NCBI GenBank assembly: GCA_902767565.1 | Contig: CACXHY010000012.1 | Location: 1 to 64,000 of the forward strand | Reading direction: 5' to 3' | DNA from: an uncultured Eubacteriales bacterium | GTDB taxonomy: Bacteria; Bacillota; Clostridia; Christensenellales; Aristaeellaceae | Length of the DNA stretch: 64,000 bases | Shown here: piece after piece, positions 35,528 through 44,516 of the stretch | How positions within the stretch are numbered: the first letter of the stretch is position 1 | How the letters are laid out: every line of letters starts with the position of its first letter | Program-made: the position numbers and the translations under genes | Notes under the pieces: model-generated | What the model saw: the letters and a program-made list of their open reading frames with translations, nothing else | Database searches by the model: none | What the model was told of the DNA's origin: nothing

Positions 35528-36910
35528 ATGGATCATGATGTGATCATCATTGGCGCGGGACCCGGAGGCATCTTCACCGCCCTGGAGCTGACGAGGCTGG
35601 CGCCGGAGATGCGGATCGCGGTGTTCGAGTCCGGCCACCGGCTGGAGGAGCGGCACTGCCCCATCGACGGAGACAAGGTCAGATCCTGCATCCGCTGCAA
35701 GTCCTGCGCCATCATGAACGGTTTCGGCGGGGCCGGCGCCTTCTCCGACGGCAAGTACAACATCACCAACGATTTCGGCGGTACGCTGCACGAGTACATC
35801 GGGCGGGAGAAAGCCCTGGAGCTGATGCGGTACGTGGACGACATCAACATGTCCCACGGCGGCGAAGGGACCACGCTCTACTCCACGGCGGGATCCCGGT
35901 TCGCCAAGCTGTGCATGCAGAACCGGCTGACCCTGCTCAACGCCTCGGTCCGGCATCTCGGGACCGACATCAACTACGTGGTGCTGGGCCGCCTGTACGA
36001 CGAGCTGAAGGACAGGATCGACTTCCACTTCCGCACGCCGGTGGAGCACATCGAGCACCTGCCCGACGGCAGCTATCGCGTGGACACTGCGGACAGGAGC
36101 TACACCTGCCGGAACTGCGTCATCTCCGTCGGTCGCAGCGGCAGCAAATGGATGGAGACCGTGTGCCGGGAGCTGAACATCGGCACGCGCTCCAACCGGG
36201 TGGACCTGGGCGTGCGCGTGGAACTGCCCGCCGTGATCTTCTCCCACATCACCGACGAGCTTTATGAGGGGAAGATCGTCTACCGCACCCACAAATACGA
36301 GGACGAGGTGCGCACCTTCTGCATGAATCCGCGGGGCATCGTGGTGAACGAGAACACCAACGGCATCGTCACCGTGAACGGCCACAGCTTCGAGGACGAG
36401 GCTCGCAAGACGGAGAACACCAACTTTGCGCTGCTGGTGTCGAAGCACTTCTCCGAGCCCTTCCGCGACTCGAACGGCTATGGCGAGAGCATCGTGCGCC
36501 TGTCCAACATGCTGGGCGGCGGGGCGATGGTGCAGCGCTACGGGGACCTGATCCGCGGCCGCCGCTCCACCCAGAAGCGCATCGACGAATGCACGGTGCG
36601 CCCGACCCTGGCCGCCACGCCCGGCGACCTGAGCCTGGTGCTGCCCAAGCGCATCCTAGACGGCATCATGGAGATGATCGAGGCCCTGGACCGGATCGCC
36701 CCCGGGACCGCCAACGACGACACCCTGCTCTACGGGGTGGAGGTCAAGTTCTACAATATGGAAGTCGTGCTGGACAAGCACCTGGAAACCTGCCGCAAGG
36801 GGCTGTATGTGATCGGGGACGGAAGCGGCGTCACCCACTCCCTCTCCCACGCGTCGGCCAGCGGTGTATATGTGGCACGGGAGATCGCGGAAGGGTTCCG
36901 CAGACAATAA
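35528..36910 (+). CDS. FAD-dependent oxidoreductase (COG2509-like)
   Basis: 460 aa. N-terminal dinucleotide-binding GAGPGG (residues 9-14), a cysteine-rich stretch RCKSCAIMNGFGGAGAFSDGK (about 57-77) and a C-terminal FAD-binding VIGDGSGVTHSL. It resembles poorly characterised NAD(FAD)-utilising dehydrogenases. Substrate unknown. It lies 15 bp after the AraD-like gene. Confidence 0.87.
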   Translation: MDHDVIIIGAGPGGIFTALELTRLAPEMRIAVFESGHRLEERHCPIDGDKVRSCIRCKSCAIMNGFGGAGAFSDGKYNITNDFGGTLHEYIGREKALELMRYVDDINMSHGGEGTTLYSTAGSRFAKLCMQNRLTLLNASVRHLGTDINYVVLGRLYDELKDRIDFHFRTPVEHIEHLPDGSYRVDTADRSYTCRNCVISVGRSGSKWMETVCRELNIGTRSNRVDLGVRVELPAVIFSHITDELYEGKIVYRTHKYEDEVRTFCMNPRGIVVNENTNGIVTVNGHSFEDEARKTENTNFALLVSKHFSEPFRDSNGYGESIVRLSNMLGGGAMVQRYGDLIRGRRSTQKRIDECTVRPTLAATPGDLSLVLPKRILDGIMEMIEALDRIAPGTANDDTLLYGVEVKFYNMEVVLDKHLETCRKGLYVIGDGSGVTHSLSHASASGVYVAREIAEGFRRQ

Positions 36911-36933
36911 CGGATAACGGGAGGTATGATCTC

Positions 36934-37857
36934 ATGAAGCGGGTGCTCATCGGACTGGTACTGGCGGTTCTCATGACGGCGTGCCTGATGCCCGTCTGGG
37001 CGGAGGAGGGCGGTTTCGTGTTTGCGGACGAGATCCCTGAAGAGTATTGGAAGCGGTGCGATCAGCCGGGCATGACCCGGCGCATCAGCTATGAATCGAA
37101 GGACTATGCGGGAGACGGGGCGCCGGTCACCAAGCACGCCGTCGTCTACCTGCCCTACGGCTACTCCGAGGATGAGCGCTATGACGTGCTGATCCTCATG
37201 CACGGCGTGGGCGGCAGCGAGGATGAGTGGGGCTTCGACCGGCCTTACGGCAGCGTGCGGAACGTGGTGGACAACCTGATCGCCAAAGGGGATATCCGGC
37301 CCCTGATCATCGTGATGCCCAACGGGCGCTCCACCGCGAACTACAGCAATACCTCCATGGACAACGCCGGTTCCTTCTACCCCTTCGGGCAGGAGCTGCG
37401 CAACGATCTGCTGCCTTACATCGACAGCCATTACGCGACCTGGGGCTCCCTGACGCCGGACGATCCGACGGCGGCCCGGGAACACCGCGCCATGGCGGGT
37501 CTGAGCATGGGCGGCATGCAGACCATCAACATCGGCCTGTGCGAATGCCCGGATCTGATCGCCTCCTTCGGCGCGTTCTCCGCGGCGCCCACCAGCTACA
37601 CCGCGGCGGAGATCGATCTTCGCCTTGCGGCCTTCCCCGATGCGGAGATCCTGTATTTCTATTCCATCTGCGGCCTGCAGGACAGTCTCTACTTCGCCGG
37701 CTCCGGGGCGGCGAAGGATCTCCCCGCCGCGTGCGACCGCTTCAGCGAAGCCAACTGGCACTGGCAGGAGCGGGACGGCGGCCATGATTTCGGCATCTGG
37801 AACCTGGGCCTGTACAATTTCCTGCGGGTCTTCTCCTCCGACCACGCCGACTCTTGA
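36934..37857 (+). CDS. Secreted alpha/beta-hydrolase, esterase D/feruloyl esterase-like
   Basis: 307 aa. Signal peptide (1-22, cleavage near VWAEE). Nucleophile elbow GLSMGG near residue 190 and catalytic His in GGHDFGIW near the C-terminus. The fold matches CE1-type esterases found in plant-polysaccharide degraders, which remove acetyl or feruloyl groups. No glycoside hydrolase is adjacent. GGGAGGT ribosome binding site. Confidence 0.88.
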   Translation: MKRVLIGLVLAVLMTACLMPVWAEEGGFVFADEIPEEYWKRCDQPGMTRRISYESKDYAGDGAPVTKHAVVYLPYGYSEDERYDVLILMHGVGGSEDEWGFDRPYGSVRNVVDNLIAKGDIRPLIIVMPNGRSTANYSNTSMDNAGSFYPFGQELRNDLLPYIDSHYATWGSLTPDDPTAAREHRAMAGLSMGGMQTINIGLCECPDLIASFGAFSAAPTSYTAAEIDLRLAAFPDAEILYFYSICGLQDSLYFAGSGAAKDLPAACDRFSEANWHWQERDGGHDFGIWNLGLYNFLRVFSSDHADS

Positions 37858-37925
37858 CAGGGGTGCTATAATAGATATGGAGGAATTCGCCTCCGCTAAC
37901 CACAAGCTACAGGAGTGAATGCACC

Positions 37926-39131
37926 ATGGTCAAGATCAATGTTGTCTCCGGTTTTCTCGGCGCGGGCAAGACCACGCTGATCAAGAAGCTGCTCACCGGC
38001 AGCCTCCGCAATGAAAAAGTCGTTCTGCTGGAGAACGAGTACGGCGATATCGGCGTGGACGGCGCCTTCATGAAAGAAGTCGGCATTACCGTTTCCGAGC
38101 TGAACGCGGGCTGCATCTGCTGCACCCTGGCTGGCGATTTCCAGGGCGCCATCGACCAGCTCATCGACACCTATCACCCCGACCGCATCCTGGTGGAGCC
38201 CACCGGCGTGGGCAAACTGAGCGAGATCCTGTCCGCCATCGAGCTGGCTAAGACCCGTCACCCGGAGATCGAGGTGGGCGGCTCTGCCACCGTCGTGGAC
38301 GCGGGCAAGTGCCGCATGTATATGAAGAGCTTCGGCGAGTTCTTCCTGGATCAGATCAAGAGCGCGTCCACGGTGATCTTCAGCCGCACCCAGCTGCTCG
38401 GCGCCGACCGCGTGGAGAAGAGCCGCGCGCTGGTGGCGGAAGCCCATCCCGATGCCCGCATCATCACCACCCCCTGGGACGACATGGAGCCGGACTTCAT
38501 GCTGGAAGTGATCGAGAACGGCAAGCCCATCTTCTTTGAGGCCATGGAGCCGGAGGATGAGGACGAGGATGAGCACGACCATCACCACCACGATCACGAT
38601 GAGGATGAGCACGACCATCATCACCATGATCACGACGAGGATGAGCACGACCATCATCACCGCGATCACGACGAGGATGAGCACGAGCACCATCACCGCG
38701 ATCACGATGAGGATGAGCACGAGCACCATGATCACGATGAGGATGAGCACGAGCATCATCACGATCACGATGAGGATGAGCACGAGCACCACCATCACGA
38801 TCACGATGGGCATCATCACCACCATCATCACCACCACGGTGAGGGGCACGACGCGGACGAGATCTTCCGGAACATCGGCGTGGAAACGGCCAACCGCTAC
38901 AGCCGCGAGGACGTGCGGGGCATGCTGGACGCTCTCTCCGACGAGGAGGAGTACGGCAGGATCCTGCGGGCCAAGGGCATCCTGCAGGACGCCGACGGCA
39001 AATGGTTCGAGTTTGACTATGTGCCCGGCGAGTGCGAATTCCGCGACGGGCATGCCGACTACACCGGCCGCTTCTGCGTGATCGGCACGGACATCGACGA
39101 GAAAGCGCTTCGGGAGCTGTTCAGGGCATGA
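37926..39131 (+). CDS. CobW/COG0523 GTPase with extreme His/Asp/Glu-rich metal-binding tract
   Basis: 401 aa. Walker A GFLGAGKT (9-16), the metal-binding CxCC in GCICC (62-66) and EPTG (91-94). The usual NKxD is replaced by SRTQ near 153. Residues about 210-309 are almost wholly His, Asp and Glu (about 45 His), encoded by a tandem DNA repeat. A CobW C-terminal domain follows. COG0523 proteins insert or traffic zinc, cobalt or nickel; a His tract usually stores or senses metal. Overlaps the next CobW gene by 4 bp. Confidence 0.93.
   Translation: MVKINVVSGFLGAGKTTLIKKLLTGSLRNEKVVLLENEYGDIGVDGAFMKEVGITVSELNAGCICCTLAGDFQGAIDQLIDTYHPDRILVEPTGVGKLSEILSAIELAKTRHPEIEVGGSATVVDAGKCRMYMKSFGEFFLDQIKSASTVIFSRTQLLGADRVEKSRALVAEAHPDARIITTPWDDMEPDFMLEVIENGKPIFFEAMEPEDEDEDEHDHHHHDHDEDEHDHHHHDHDEDEHDHHHRDHDEDEHEHHHRDHDEDEHEHHDHDEDEHEHHHDHDEDEHEHHHHDHDGHHHHHHHHHGEGHDADEIFRNIGVETANRYSREDVRGMLDALSDEEEYGRILRAKGILQDADGKWFEFDYVPGECEFRDGHADYTGRFCVIGTDIDEKALRELFRA
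38556..38853 (+). repeat. In-frame tandem repeat encoding the His/Asp/Glu tract
   Basis: Repeated units of 30-36 bp built on GATCACGATGAGGATGAGCA encode HDHDEDEHEHH-like blocks, ending in a pure His run of about nine codons. Units vary in length, suggesting slippage or unequal recombination. Confidence 0.85.
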
Positions 39132-40081
39132 GAGAGCAACGCATTATCCCGGTGTACATGATCACCGGATTCATCGAGAGCGGCAAGACCACCATGATCC
39201 GGTCCATGCTCACGGACGAGGGCTTCACGGACGGTCAGAAGACGCTGATCCTCTGCTGCGAAGAGGGCGAGACGGAGCTGGACGCGGCGCTGCTCAAGCG
39301 CACCAACACCGTGCAGGTCACCCTGGAGGATGCGGACGAGATGACCAGCCTGCGGCTGAAGCAGCTGAACAACCAGCACAGCCCCGAGCGCGTGATCATC
39401 GAGTTCAACAGCTTCTGGGGCATCGAGATCATGGGGCGCGTGAAGATGCCGCCTCACTGGGAGCTGGTGCAGATCATCAGCCTGGCCGACGCCACCACCT
39501 TCGAGAACTACATGACCAACATGCGCAAGCAGATCACCGACCCCATGAAGCCGGCCGATCTGATCCTGATCAACCGCTGCGCCCCGTCTTTCGACAAAAG
39601 CAAGTGGCGCAAGCAGCTGCGGGCGCTGAACCCCTCCGCCACCATCCTGTTTGAGAACCCCGACGGTTCCACCGAGGACGGCGTGTCGGACGAGGACCTC
39701 CCCTACGACGTCAAGGCCGACGTGATCGACATCAGCGAGGACAACTTCGGCATCTTCTATCTGGACGCCATGGAGCACACCGACCGCTACGACGGCAAGG
39801 TGGTCGAGATGGTGGGTCAGCCTTTCCCGGACGAGACCTTCCCGAAGGGCTTCTACCTGTTCGGCCGCTATGCCATGACCTGCTGCGCCAATGACATCGC
39901 CAAGTGCGGCTGGGTCTGCAAGGGCAGTCAGGCGCCCTCCGACCGGGGCTTTATCCGCCTGAAGGCCAAATGCCAGGTGATGCACACCCCCGACGGGCAG
40001 CCCGCGATCATGCTCCACGAGATCGAGGCCTCGAAGGCGCCCGCACCTAAGGACAAATACGTGACCTTCGGAACGGTCTGA
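39128..40081 (+). CDS. CobW-like GTPase fused to a YcgQ/TIGR03943-like C-terminal domain
   Basis: 317 aa. N-terminal CobW-type G domain with Walker A GFIESGKT (14-21), but the CxCC motif is absent and NKxD is altered (NRCA). After about residue 215 the CobW C-terminal domain is replaced by a domain resembling the C-terminus of YcgQ-type proteins, with FGRYAMTCCAND and more cysteines in KCGWVCK. It is translationally coupled to the preceding CobW gene. Probably a metal-responsive partner; the assignment of the C-terminal domain is from pattern memory. Confidence 0.85.
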   Translation: MREQRIIPVYMITGFIESGKTTMIRSMLTDEGFTDGQKTLILCCEEGETELDAALLKRTNTVQVTLEDADEMTSLRLKQLNNQHSPERVIIEFNSFWGIEIMGRVKMPPHWELVQIISLADATTFENYMTNMRKQITDPMKPADLILINRCAPSFDKSKWRKQLRALNPSATILFENPDGSTEDGVSDEDLPYDVKADVIDISEDNFGIFYLDAMEHTDRYDGKVVEMVGQPFPDETFPKGFYLFGRYAMTCCANDIAKCGWVCKGSQAPSDRGFIRLKAKCQVMHTPDGQPAIMLHEIEASKAPAPKDKYVTFGTV

Positions 40082-40103
40082 AACGGTTCCGGAACAGTAA
40101 AGC

Positions 40104-40139
40104 GGGAGGAGATCCGTTCATCGGATCCCCTCCCCTTTT
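40104..40139 (+). terminator. Terminator after the CobW pair
   Basis: GGGAGGAGATCCG (40104-40116) pairs with CGGATCCCCTCCC (40122-40134), one mismatch, followed by CTTTT. Confidence 0.88.
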
Positions 40140-40185
40140 CAGTGCCCGGAAACCTGCTTCCGGATCCCTCCGGCGCGGACGGAAA

Positions 40186-40230
40186 CCGGCGCCCGGGGCT
40201 GTCACGCTCCCGGGCGCCGGCATCGTTTTT
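40186..40230. terminator. Bidirectional terminator between convergent CobW and Big2 genes
   Basis: CCGGCGCCCGGG (40186-40197) pairs perfectly with CCCGGGCGCCGG (40209-40220). T-runs are short on the minus side and about five T on the plus side. Confidence 0.7.
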
Positions 40231-40231
40231 G

Positions 40232-42832
40232 TCAGATCGGTTCATCCATGCCGTAATCCGGCGGCACGTCATCGCCCTGGGGGCCCACATAGCTGTCGCT
40301 CTCGAAGGTCAGGAAGGGGCGCTCATCCACCTTGTAGCTGTAGGTGAAGCCGTCGTCGCAGCGGTAGCCGGTGAGGATGAAGGTCACCTCGCCGATGGTC
40401 TGGCCCGGCTGGACGAAGTTGTCGAAGTGGAAGCGGCCGTGCCGGGTCACCTCATCCTCGTCCAGGGATTCCAGGTAATAGCCGGTGAAGTAGTGCAGGC
40501 CGTCGGTGGTGCAGATGATCGGCTGTCCGTAGATGTCGTAGACCTGGACCGTGAAATAGAACCGCTCGATGCGCATATTGCTCAGGTTCCGCACGGCCAT
40601 CTTGATCTGGTTGTTCTGCAGATAGAGGTCCGTGATCTCCAGGGCCTTGCGGTAGGTGCCCACATGCACGGTGCAGGAGGTGGTATAGCCGCCGTCCTCC
40701 GTCACGCCGGTGATCACCACGTCGCCCCAGCGCATGCCGCGGACGGAGGGCCGGTTGGTATTGCCCTTTACGGTGGCGATCGCGGTATCGGAGGACTGCC
40801 AGGTCATGTGGTTGTTGTTGGCGTTCTCGGGCTCCAGCACCGCGGTGATGGTCACCCGCTCGTCGCGGTTCACCGTGTACTCCTGGGAGCGCATATGCAC
40901 GCCCTGTACCGGCTGGATCACCACCACGTGCACCCGGGCGGACTTCTCCGAGCCGTCGTTGGCCTTGCAGGTGATGTTGCACTCGCCGCGGGCCCGGGCA
41001 TGGATGGTGCCGTCGGGATCCACCGTGGCTACCTTGGTGTTGCTGGAGCGGAAGGTCACGGACTTGTCCGTGGCGTCCAGGGGCTCCACCGTCCAGGAGA
41101 CCGTCGCGCTCTCCGGTACGCGGATCTCAAGGGTGGAGGGAGAGATGTTGATCTTCGTCACCCGCTGGATGACCGTCACCGTGCAGATGGCGGACACATC
41201 GGGATTGTCCTGGCTGGTGCAGGTGATGACCGCGACGCCCGCCTTCACGCCGGTCACGCGGCCATTGCCGTCCACGGTCGCGATGGAGGGATCCGTGGTG
41301 GTCCAGGTGACTTTTTTGTTGTTGGCGTTGGAGGGGGTGATGTTTGGCGTCAGGGTCTTGTTATGGCCGGTGATGAGGGTGACGGAGGTTTCCCGCAGGG
41401 TCATGCCGGTGACGGGCTGCTGCACCGTCACGTTCACGCGTGCCGTGCGGTTGGAGCCGTCATTCGCCGTGATGGTGATGACCGCGCTGCCCTTGCTGAC
41501 ACCGGTCACCACGCCGTTTTCGTCAACGGTCGCCACCCTCGTGGCATTGCTGCTGTAGGAGACGGAAGTGTTGTCCGCGTCGACGGGACTGATGGTGAAG
41601 CCCAGCTGGACGGTCTCGCCCATGCGAACGCTGACATCCCGCGGGTTGGGGGTGATGGACGTGACGGGCTGGGTGACGGTCACCATGAAGACCGTGTAGA
41701 CGGAGGGATCCGCCTTGGCCGCACAGGTGATGACGGCGGTGCCGCGCTTCACGCCGGTCAGCTGACCGCCCGCGTTCACCCTGGCGACGGAGGGATCGGA
41801 GCTGGTCCAGGTGACAGACTTGTCATTGGCGTTGTTCGGGGTGACGGTGGCCGAGAGGTTGACCGACCTGCCCACCGCCAGGAACTCCGGAGGATTCTTG
41901 ACGCTGACGCCGGTGGGCATCTGGGCCACGGTAACGGTCGCCTCGCCGTAGCGGTTGGAGCCGTCCACGGCGGTGGCGCGGACACGGCCCGTGCCCTTGG
42001 CGAGCGCCGTGACGGTGCCGTCCGGGCTGACCGAGATGATATTCGGGGTGGAAGTGGACCACTCCACCGCCTTCACACTGGCGTCATCCGGCTGGATGGC
42101 CGCGGAGGCCTGCGCGGAATCGCCCACGCCGATGGTCTTGCGGTCCACCGTCACGGTAACGCCGCGCACCCGGCGGATCGCCAGCACGTGGTAGGAAACG
42201 GAGACCTCCGGGTTGGACTTGGAGGCAATGGTGAGGATGCACTCGCCGGGGGCCTTCGGGGTCACGGTGCGCCCGTTGATGCGGAGCAGCTCGCCATCGT
42301 CGTCCGCGCTGACGGTGACCGCGGTCACGCTGGCATCCCGGGGAGAGACCGTCGCGCTGAGGTTCGTATCGGAACCGGCCACGAGCAGGAGCACGGGCAG
42401 CCGCAGCCGCTCATCCTCCGGATCCTCGTACGTGAGGGTCAGCAGGCCCTCGAGGCTCGGATCATCCGGCTCCAGGACCGTCAGGTTTTTGTCGTTGACG
42501 GTGATCTCCGTCACGGGGCGCTGCACCTCCACCGTCGCGGTGGTCCTGTAGCTGCGTCCGTTGACCTTCGTCTCGGCCGCGACGGTAGTCGTGCCCTTGC
42601 TGCGCGCCGTCACGACGCCGTTGGCATCGACGGAGGCCACCTTCTGGTTGGCGCTGGTCCAGGTGACGTCGCCCTGCAGGGCATCGCCCTGGCGAAGCAG
42701 CTCGATGGTGAGAGTCTGTCCCTCAAATACGGTGAAGCGGTGTTCGACAAAGGTGAAATTCTGGTCCGCCAGCGCCGTGCCGGTGAGGCACAGCGCAAGC
42801 AGCAGGGCAAGGACAAGCGCAAAGCGTTTCAT
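40232..42832 (-). CDS. Secreted Big2 (bacterial Ig-like) repeat protein
   Basis: 866 aa. Signal peptide (1-20, ALADQ), then about eight tandem Big2-type Ig domains of about 84 residues, each with a pattern such as VTWTSSDPSVA...G.V.G...G.A.IT. A distinct C-terminal domain of about 135 residues follows (from the end of the last repeat), with no sortase signal or transmembrane helix. Such proteins are surface adhesins or wall scaffolds. The second ATG (42832) is preferred because GGAGG lies 10 nt upstream, whereas it abuts the first ATG (42841). Confidence 0.9.
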   Translation of the reverse strand: MKRFALVLALLLALCLTGTALADQNFTFVEHRFTVFEGQTLTIELLRQGDALQGDVTWTSANQKVASVDANGVVTARSKGTTTVAAETKVNGRSYRTTATVEVQRPVTEITVNDKNLTVLEPDDPSLEGLLTLTYEDPEDERLRLPVLLLVAGSDTNLSATVSPRDASVTAVTVSADDDGELLRINGRTVTPKAPGECILTIASKSNPEVSVSYHVLAIRRVRGVTVTVDRKTIGVGDSAQASAAIQPDDASVKAVEWSTSTPNIISVSPDGTVTALAKGTGRVRATAVDGSNRYGEATVTVAQMPTGVSVKNPPEFLAVGRSVNLSATVTPNNANDKSVTWTSSDPSVARVNAGGQLTGVKRGTAVITCAAKADPSVYTVFMVTVTQPVTSITPNPRDVSVRMGETVQLGFTISPVDADNTSVSYSSNATRVATVDENGVVTGVSKGSAVITITANDGSNRTARVNVTVQQPVTGMTLRETSVTLITGHNKTLTPNITPSNANNKKVTWTTTDPSIATVDGNGRVTGVKAGVAVITCTSQDNPDVSAICTVTVIQRVTKINISPSTLEIRVPESATVSWTVEPLDATDKSVTFRSSNTKVATVDPDGTIHARARGECNITCKANDGSEKSARVHVVVIQPVQGVHMRSQEYTVNRDERVTITAVLEPENANNNHMTWQSSDTAIATVKGNTNRPSVRGMRWGDVVITGVTEDGGYTTSCTVHVGTYRKALEITDLYLQNNQIKMAVRNLSNMRIERFYFTVQVYDIYGQPIICTTDGLHYFTGYYLESLDEDEVTRHGRFHFDNFVQPGQTIGEVTFILTGYRCDDGFTYSYKVDERPFLTFESDSYVGPQGDDVPPDYGMDEPI

Positions 42833-42927
42833 GGCTGTCATCCCTCCGATGATCAATTTGATTCTGCACTTATGAAGACGAAGCAGAGATGCGGTTTCTT
42901 CCGCTCGCTGTTCCAATATTCGTTGCA

Positions 42928-42997
42928 ACTGTTCAGTCCGCCCTGTGAACTGTGTCAGCAGATGATCTCCAAACCGTTTCGCCCCATCCCCCTGCCC
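42928..42997 (-). repeat. 70-bp dispersed repeat, copy 2
   Basis: Reverse complement matches 80-149 at 66 of 70 positions. It lies in the gene-free 42833-43144 stretch between the Big2 gene and tldE. Beyond its C-rich end are inverted repeats at about 42998-43050. Nothing else was recognised in this stretch. Confidence 0.75.
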
Positions 42998-43144
42998 ACT
43001 TCCCAAGGGAAGGGGGGGAAGAACAGAGTGCGGGCCTGCGGCCCACACCCGCCGTGCATGGCGCGCATGGCAGACGGCTGAGCCGTGTGTTTCCTGTCCA
43101 TCGATCCATGCGGGCAGGCTGACGGACTGAACAGTCACCATTCG

Positions 43145-44506
43145 TTATTGCTCGGCGCCGCTGACATTCATGCTGCCCACGTCGACGCTGGGGCTGCCGA
43201 TGCCCTGCCCGCGGAACTCCAGATCGCTGCCCACGGCGCGGATGCCCTTCAGCAGCTGGTAGAAGTTGCCGGCGACGGTGATCTGTTCCACGGGGCGCAC
43301 CCGCTGGCCGTTGGCGATCAGGTAGCCCTTGGCGATCAGGGAGAAGTCGCCGCTGATGGGGTTGGCGCCCGCGTGCAGGCCGCCCAGTTCGGTGAGCAGC
43401 AGACCGTCGTCCATCTCGTTGATCAGGGTGGCGAGATCCTTTTCTCCGGGCTTGAAGAAGAAATTGGTCGGCGCCACCCGGATGGGCCCGCCCACGCCCT
43501 GACGCGCGGCGTTGCCTGTGGTGGCTGTGCCCTGCTTCTTCGCGGTCTTGCGGTTGTGCAGGAGCGTGACCAGCTTCCCGTCCTCGATGACGGCCTTGCG
43601 GCGGGCCGCGGAGCCCTCCGCGTCAAAGGGGGTGGAGGCGAAGCCGCCGGGGAGCAGCGGATCGTCCATCAGGGTGACCGCCTCGGAGGCGATCGTCTCG
43701 CCCTCGCGGCCCTCAAGCAGAGACAGTTTCTGCTGCGCGTTCTCCGCGGAGAAGATGCCGCTGAAGGTGGCCAGCAGGCTCTGCATGGCGTCGTTGCGGA
43801 AGATCACCCGGTACACGCCCGGGCGTACGGGAGAGCCGTTCAGTTTGGAGAGGGTCTCCTCCGCGGCAGCCTCGCCCAGCGCTTTCGCATCCAGATCGGA
43901 AAAGCGGTGGGCCGCCTTCACCTCGTAGCCCGTCACCACGGAGCTGCCCTCCTGACCGAGCAGGCCCACAAAGGCGAAAGCCGCGCCGCCCAGGGGCTGC
44001 TCGCGCCGCAGGTCCAAGCCCATGCTGTTGACGATGCGCAGGGTGCCGCGGCTGGTCTGCACGGAGGCTCCCTGGCTCTGGCGGATGCGCTCGTCGACCT
44101 GCAGGGCCGCCTTCTCCATCTCCAGAACAAAGGCGATCTTCTCTTCCGCCGTCGCCTGCTCCGGATCGGCGGCGGGCGTCTCGACGGCGGGATAGGTCTC
44201 CTCGCCGGCGAAGATCTCGTCCTGCTCTTCGGACTCGTTCAGCGCGGCGGACTCCAGGACCGCGTTCACCATCATATCGATGGCGGCGTCGTCAAAGGCC
44301 TCGGTGGAGGCATAGCCCATCTTTCCGTTCACCAAGCCGCGAAGGCCCAGGCTGCGGGTGGCGCTGACCTCGTACTCGTTGATCTCCCCGTCCTTGGCGC
44401 TGACGCCGAAGCTGTCGCTGTCCATGTAGCAGACTTCCGCGGTCTCGATGCCGGCGAGCTTCGCCGCCCCGAGGAGTTTTTTGATGAATCCGTCCATATC
44501 GTTCAC
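43145..44506 (-). CDS. pmbA: TldE/PmbA, metalloprotease complex subunit
   Basis: 453 aa, the PmbA/TldE family. It has no HExxxH motif, as expected for the non-catalytic partner of TldD. TldD-TldE degrades unfolded peptides and processes some ribosomal natural products. It is encoded 10 bp after tldD, so the two are probably made together. Confidence 0.93.
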   Translation of the reverse strand: MNDMDGFIKKLLGAAKLAGIETAEVCYMDSDSFGVSAKDGEINEYEVSATRSLGLRGLVNGKMGYASTEAFDDAAIDMMVNAVLESAALNESEEQDEIFAGEETYPAVETPAADPEQATAEEKIAFVLEMEKAALQVDERIRQSQGASVQTSRGTLRIVNSMGLDLRREQPLGGAAFAFVGLLGQEGSSVVTGYEVKAAHRFSDLDAKALGEAAAEETLSKLNGSPVRPGVYRVIFRNDAMQSLLATFSGIFSAENAQQKLSLLEGREGETIASEAVTLMDDPLLPGGFASTPFDAEGSAARRKAVIEDGKLVTLLHNRKTAKKQGTATTGNAARQGVGGPIRVAPTNFFFKPGEKDLATLINEMDDGLLLTELGGLHAGANPISGDFSLIAKGYLIANGQRVRPVEQITVAGNFYQLLKGIRAVGSDLEFRGQGIGSPSVDVGSMNVSGAEQ

Positions 44507-44516
44507 GCTCCTCCCT

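Noticed and set aside
37854-37872. TTGACA followed by TATAAT as a promoter of the CobW pair
   Set aside because: The spacing is only 7 bp, so the two boxes cannot act together. The TATAAT with an upstream TG could still be an extended -10 element, but no -35 was found.
38556-38853. Non-coding tandem repeat or CRISPR-like array
   Set aside because: It is in frame and encodes the His/Asp/Glu tract of the CobW protein.
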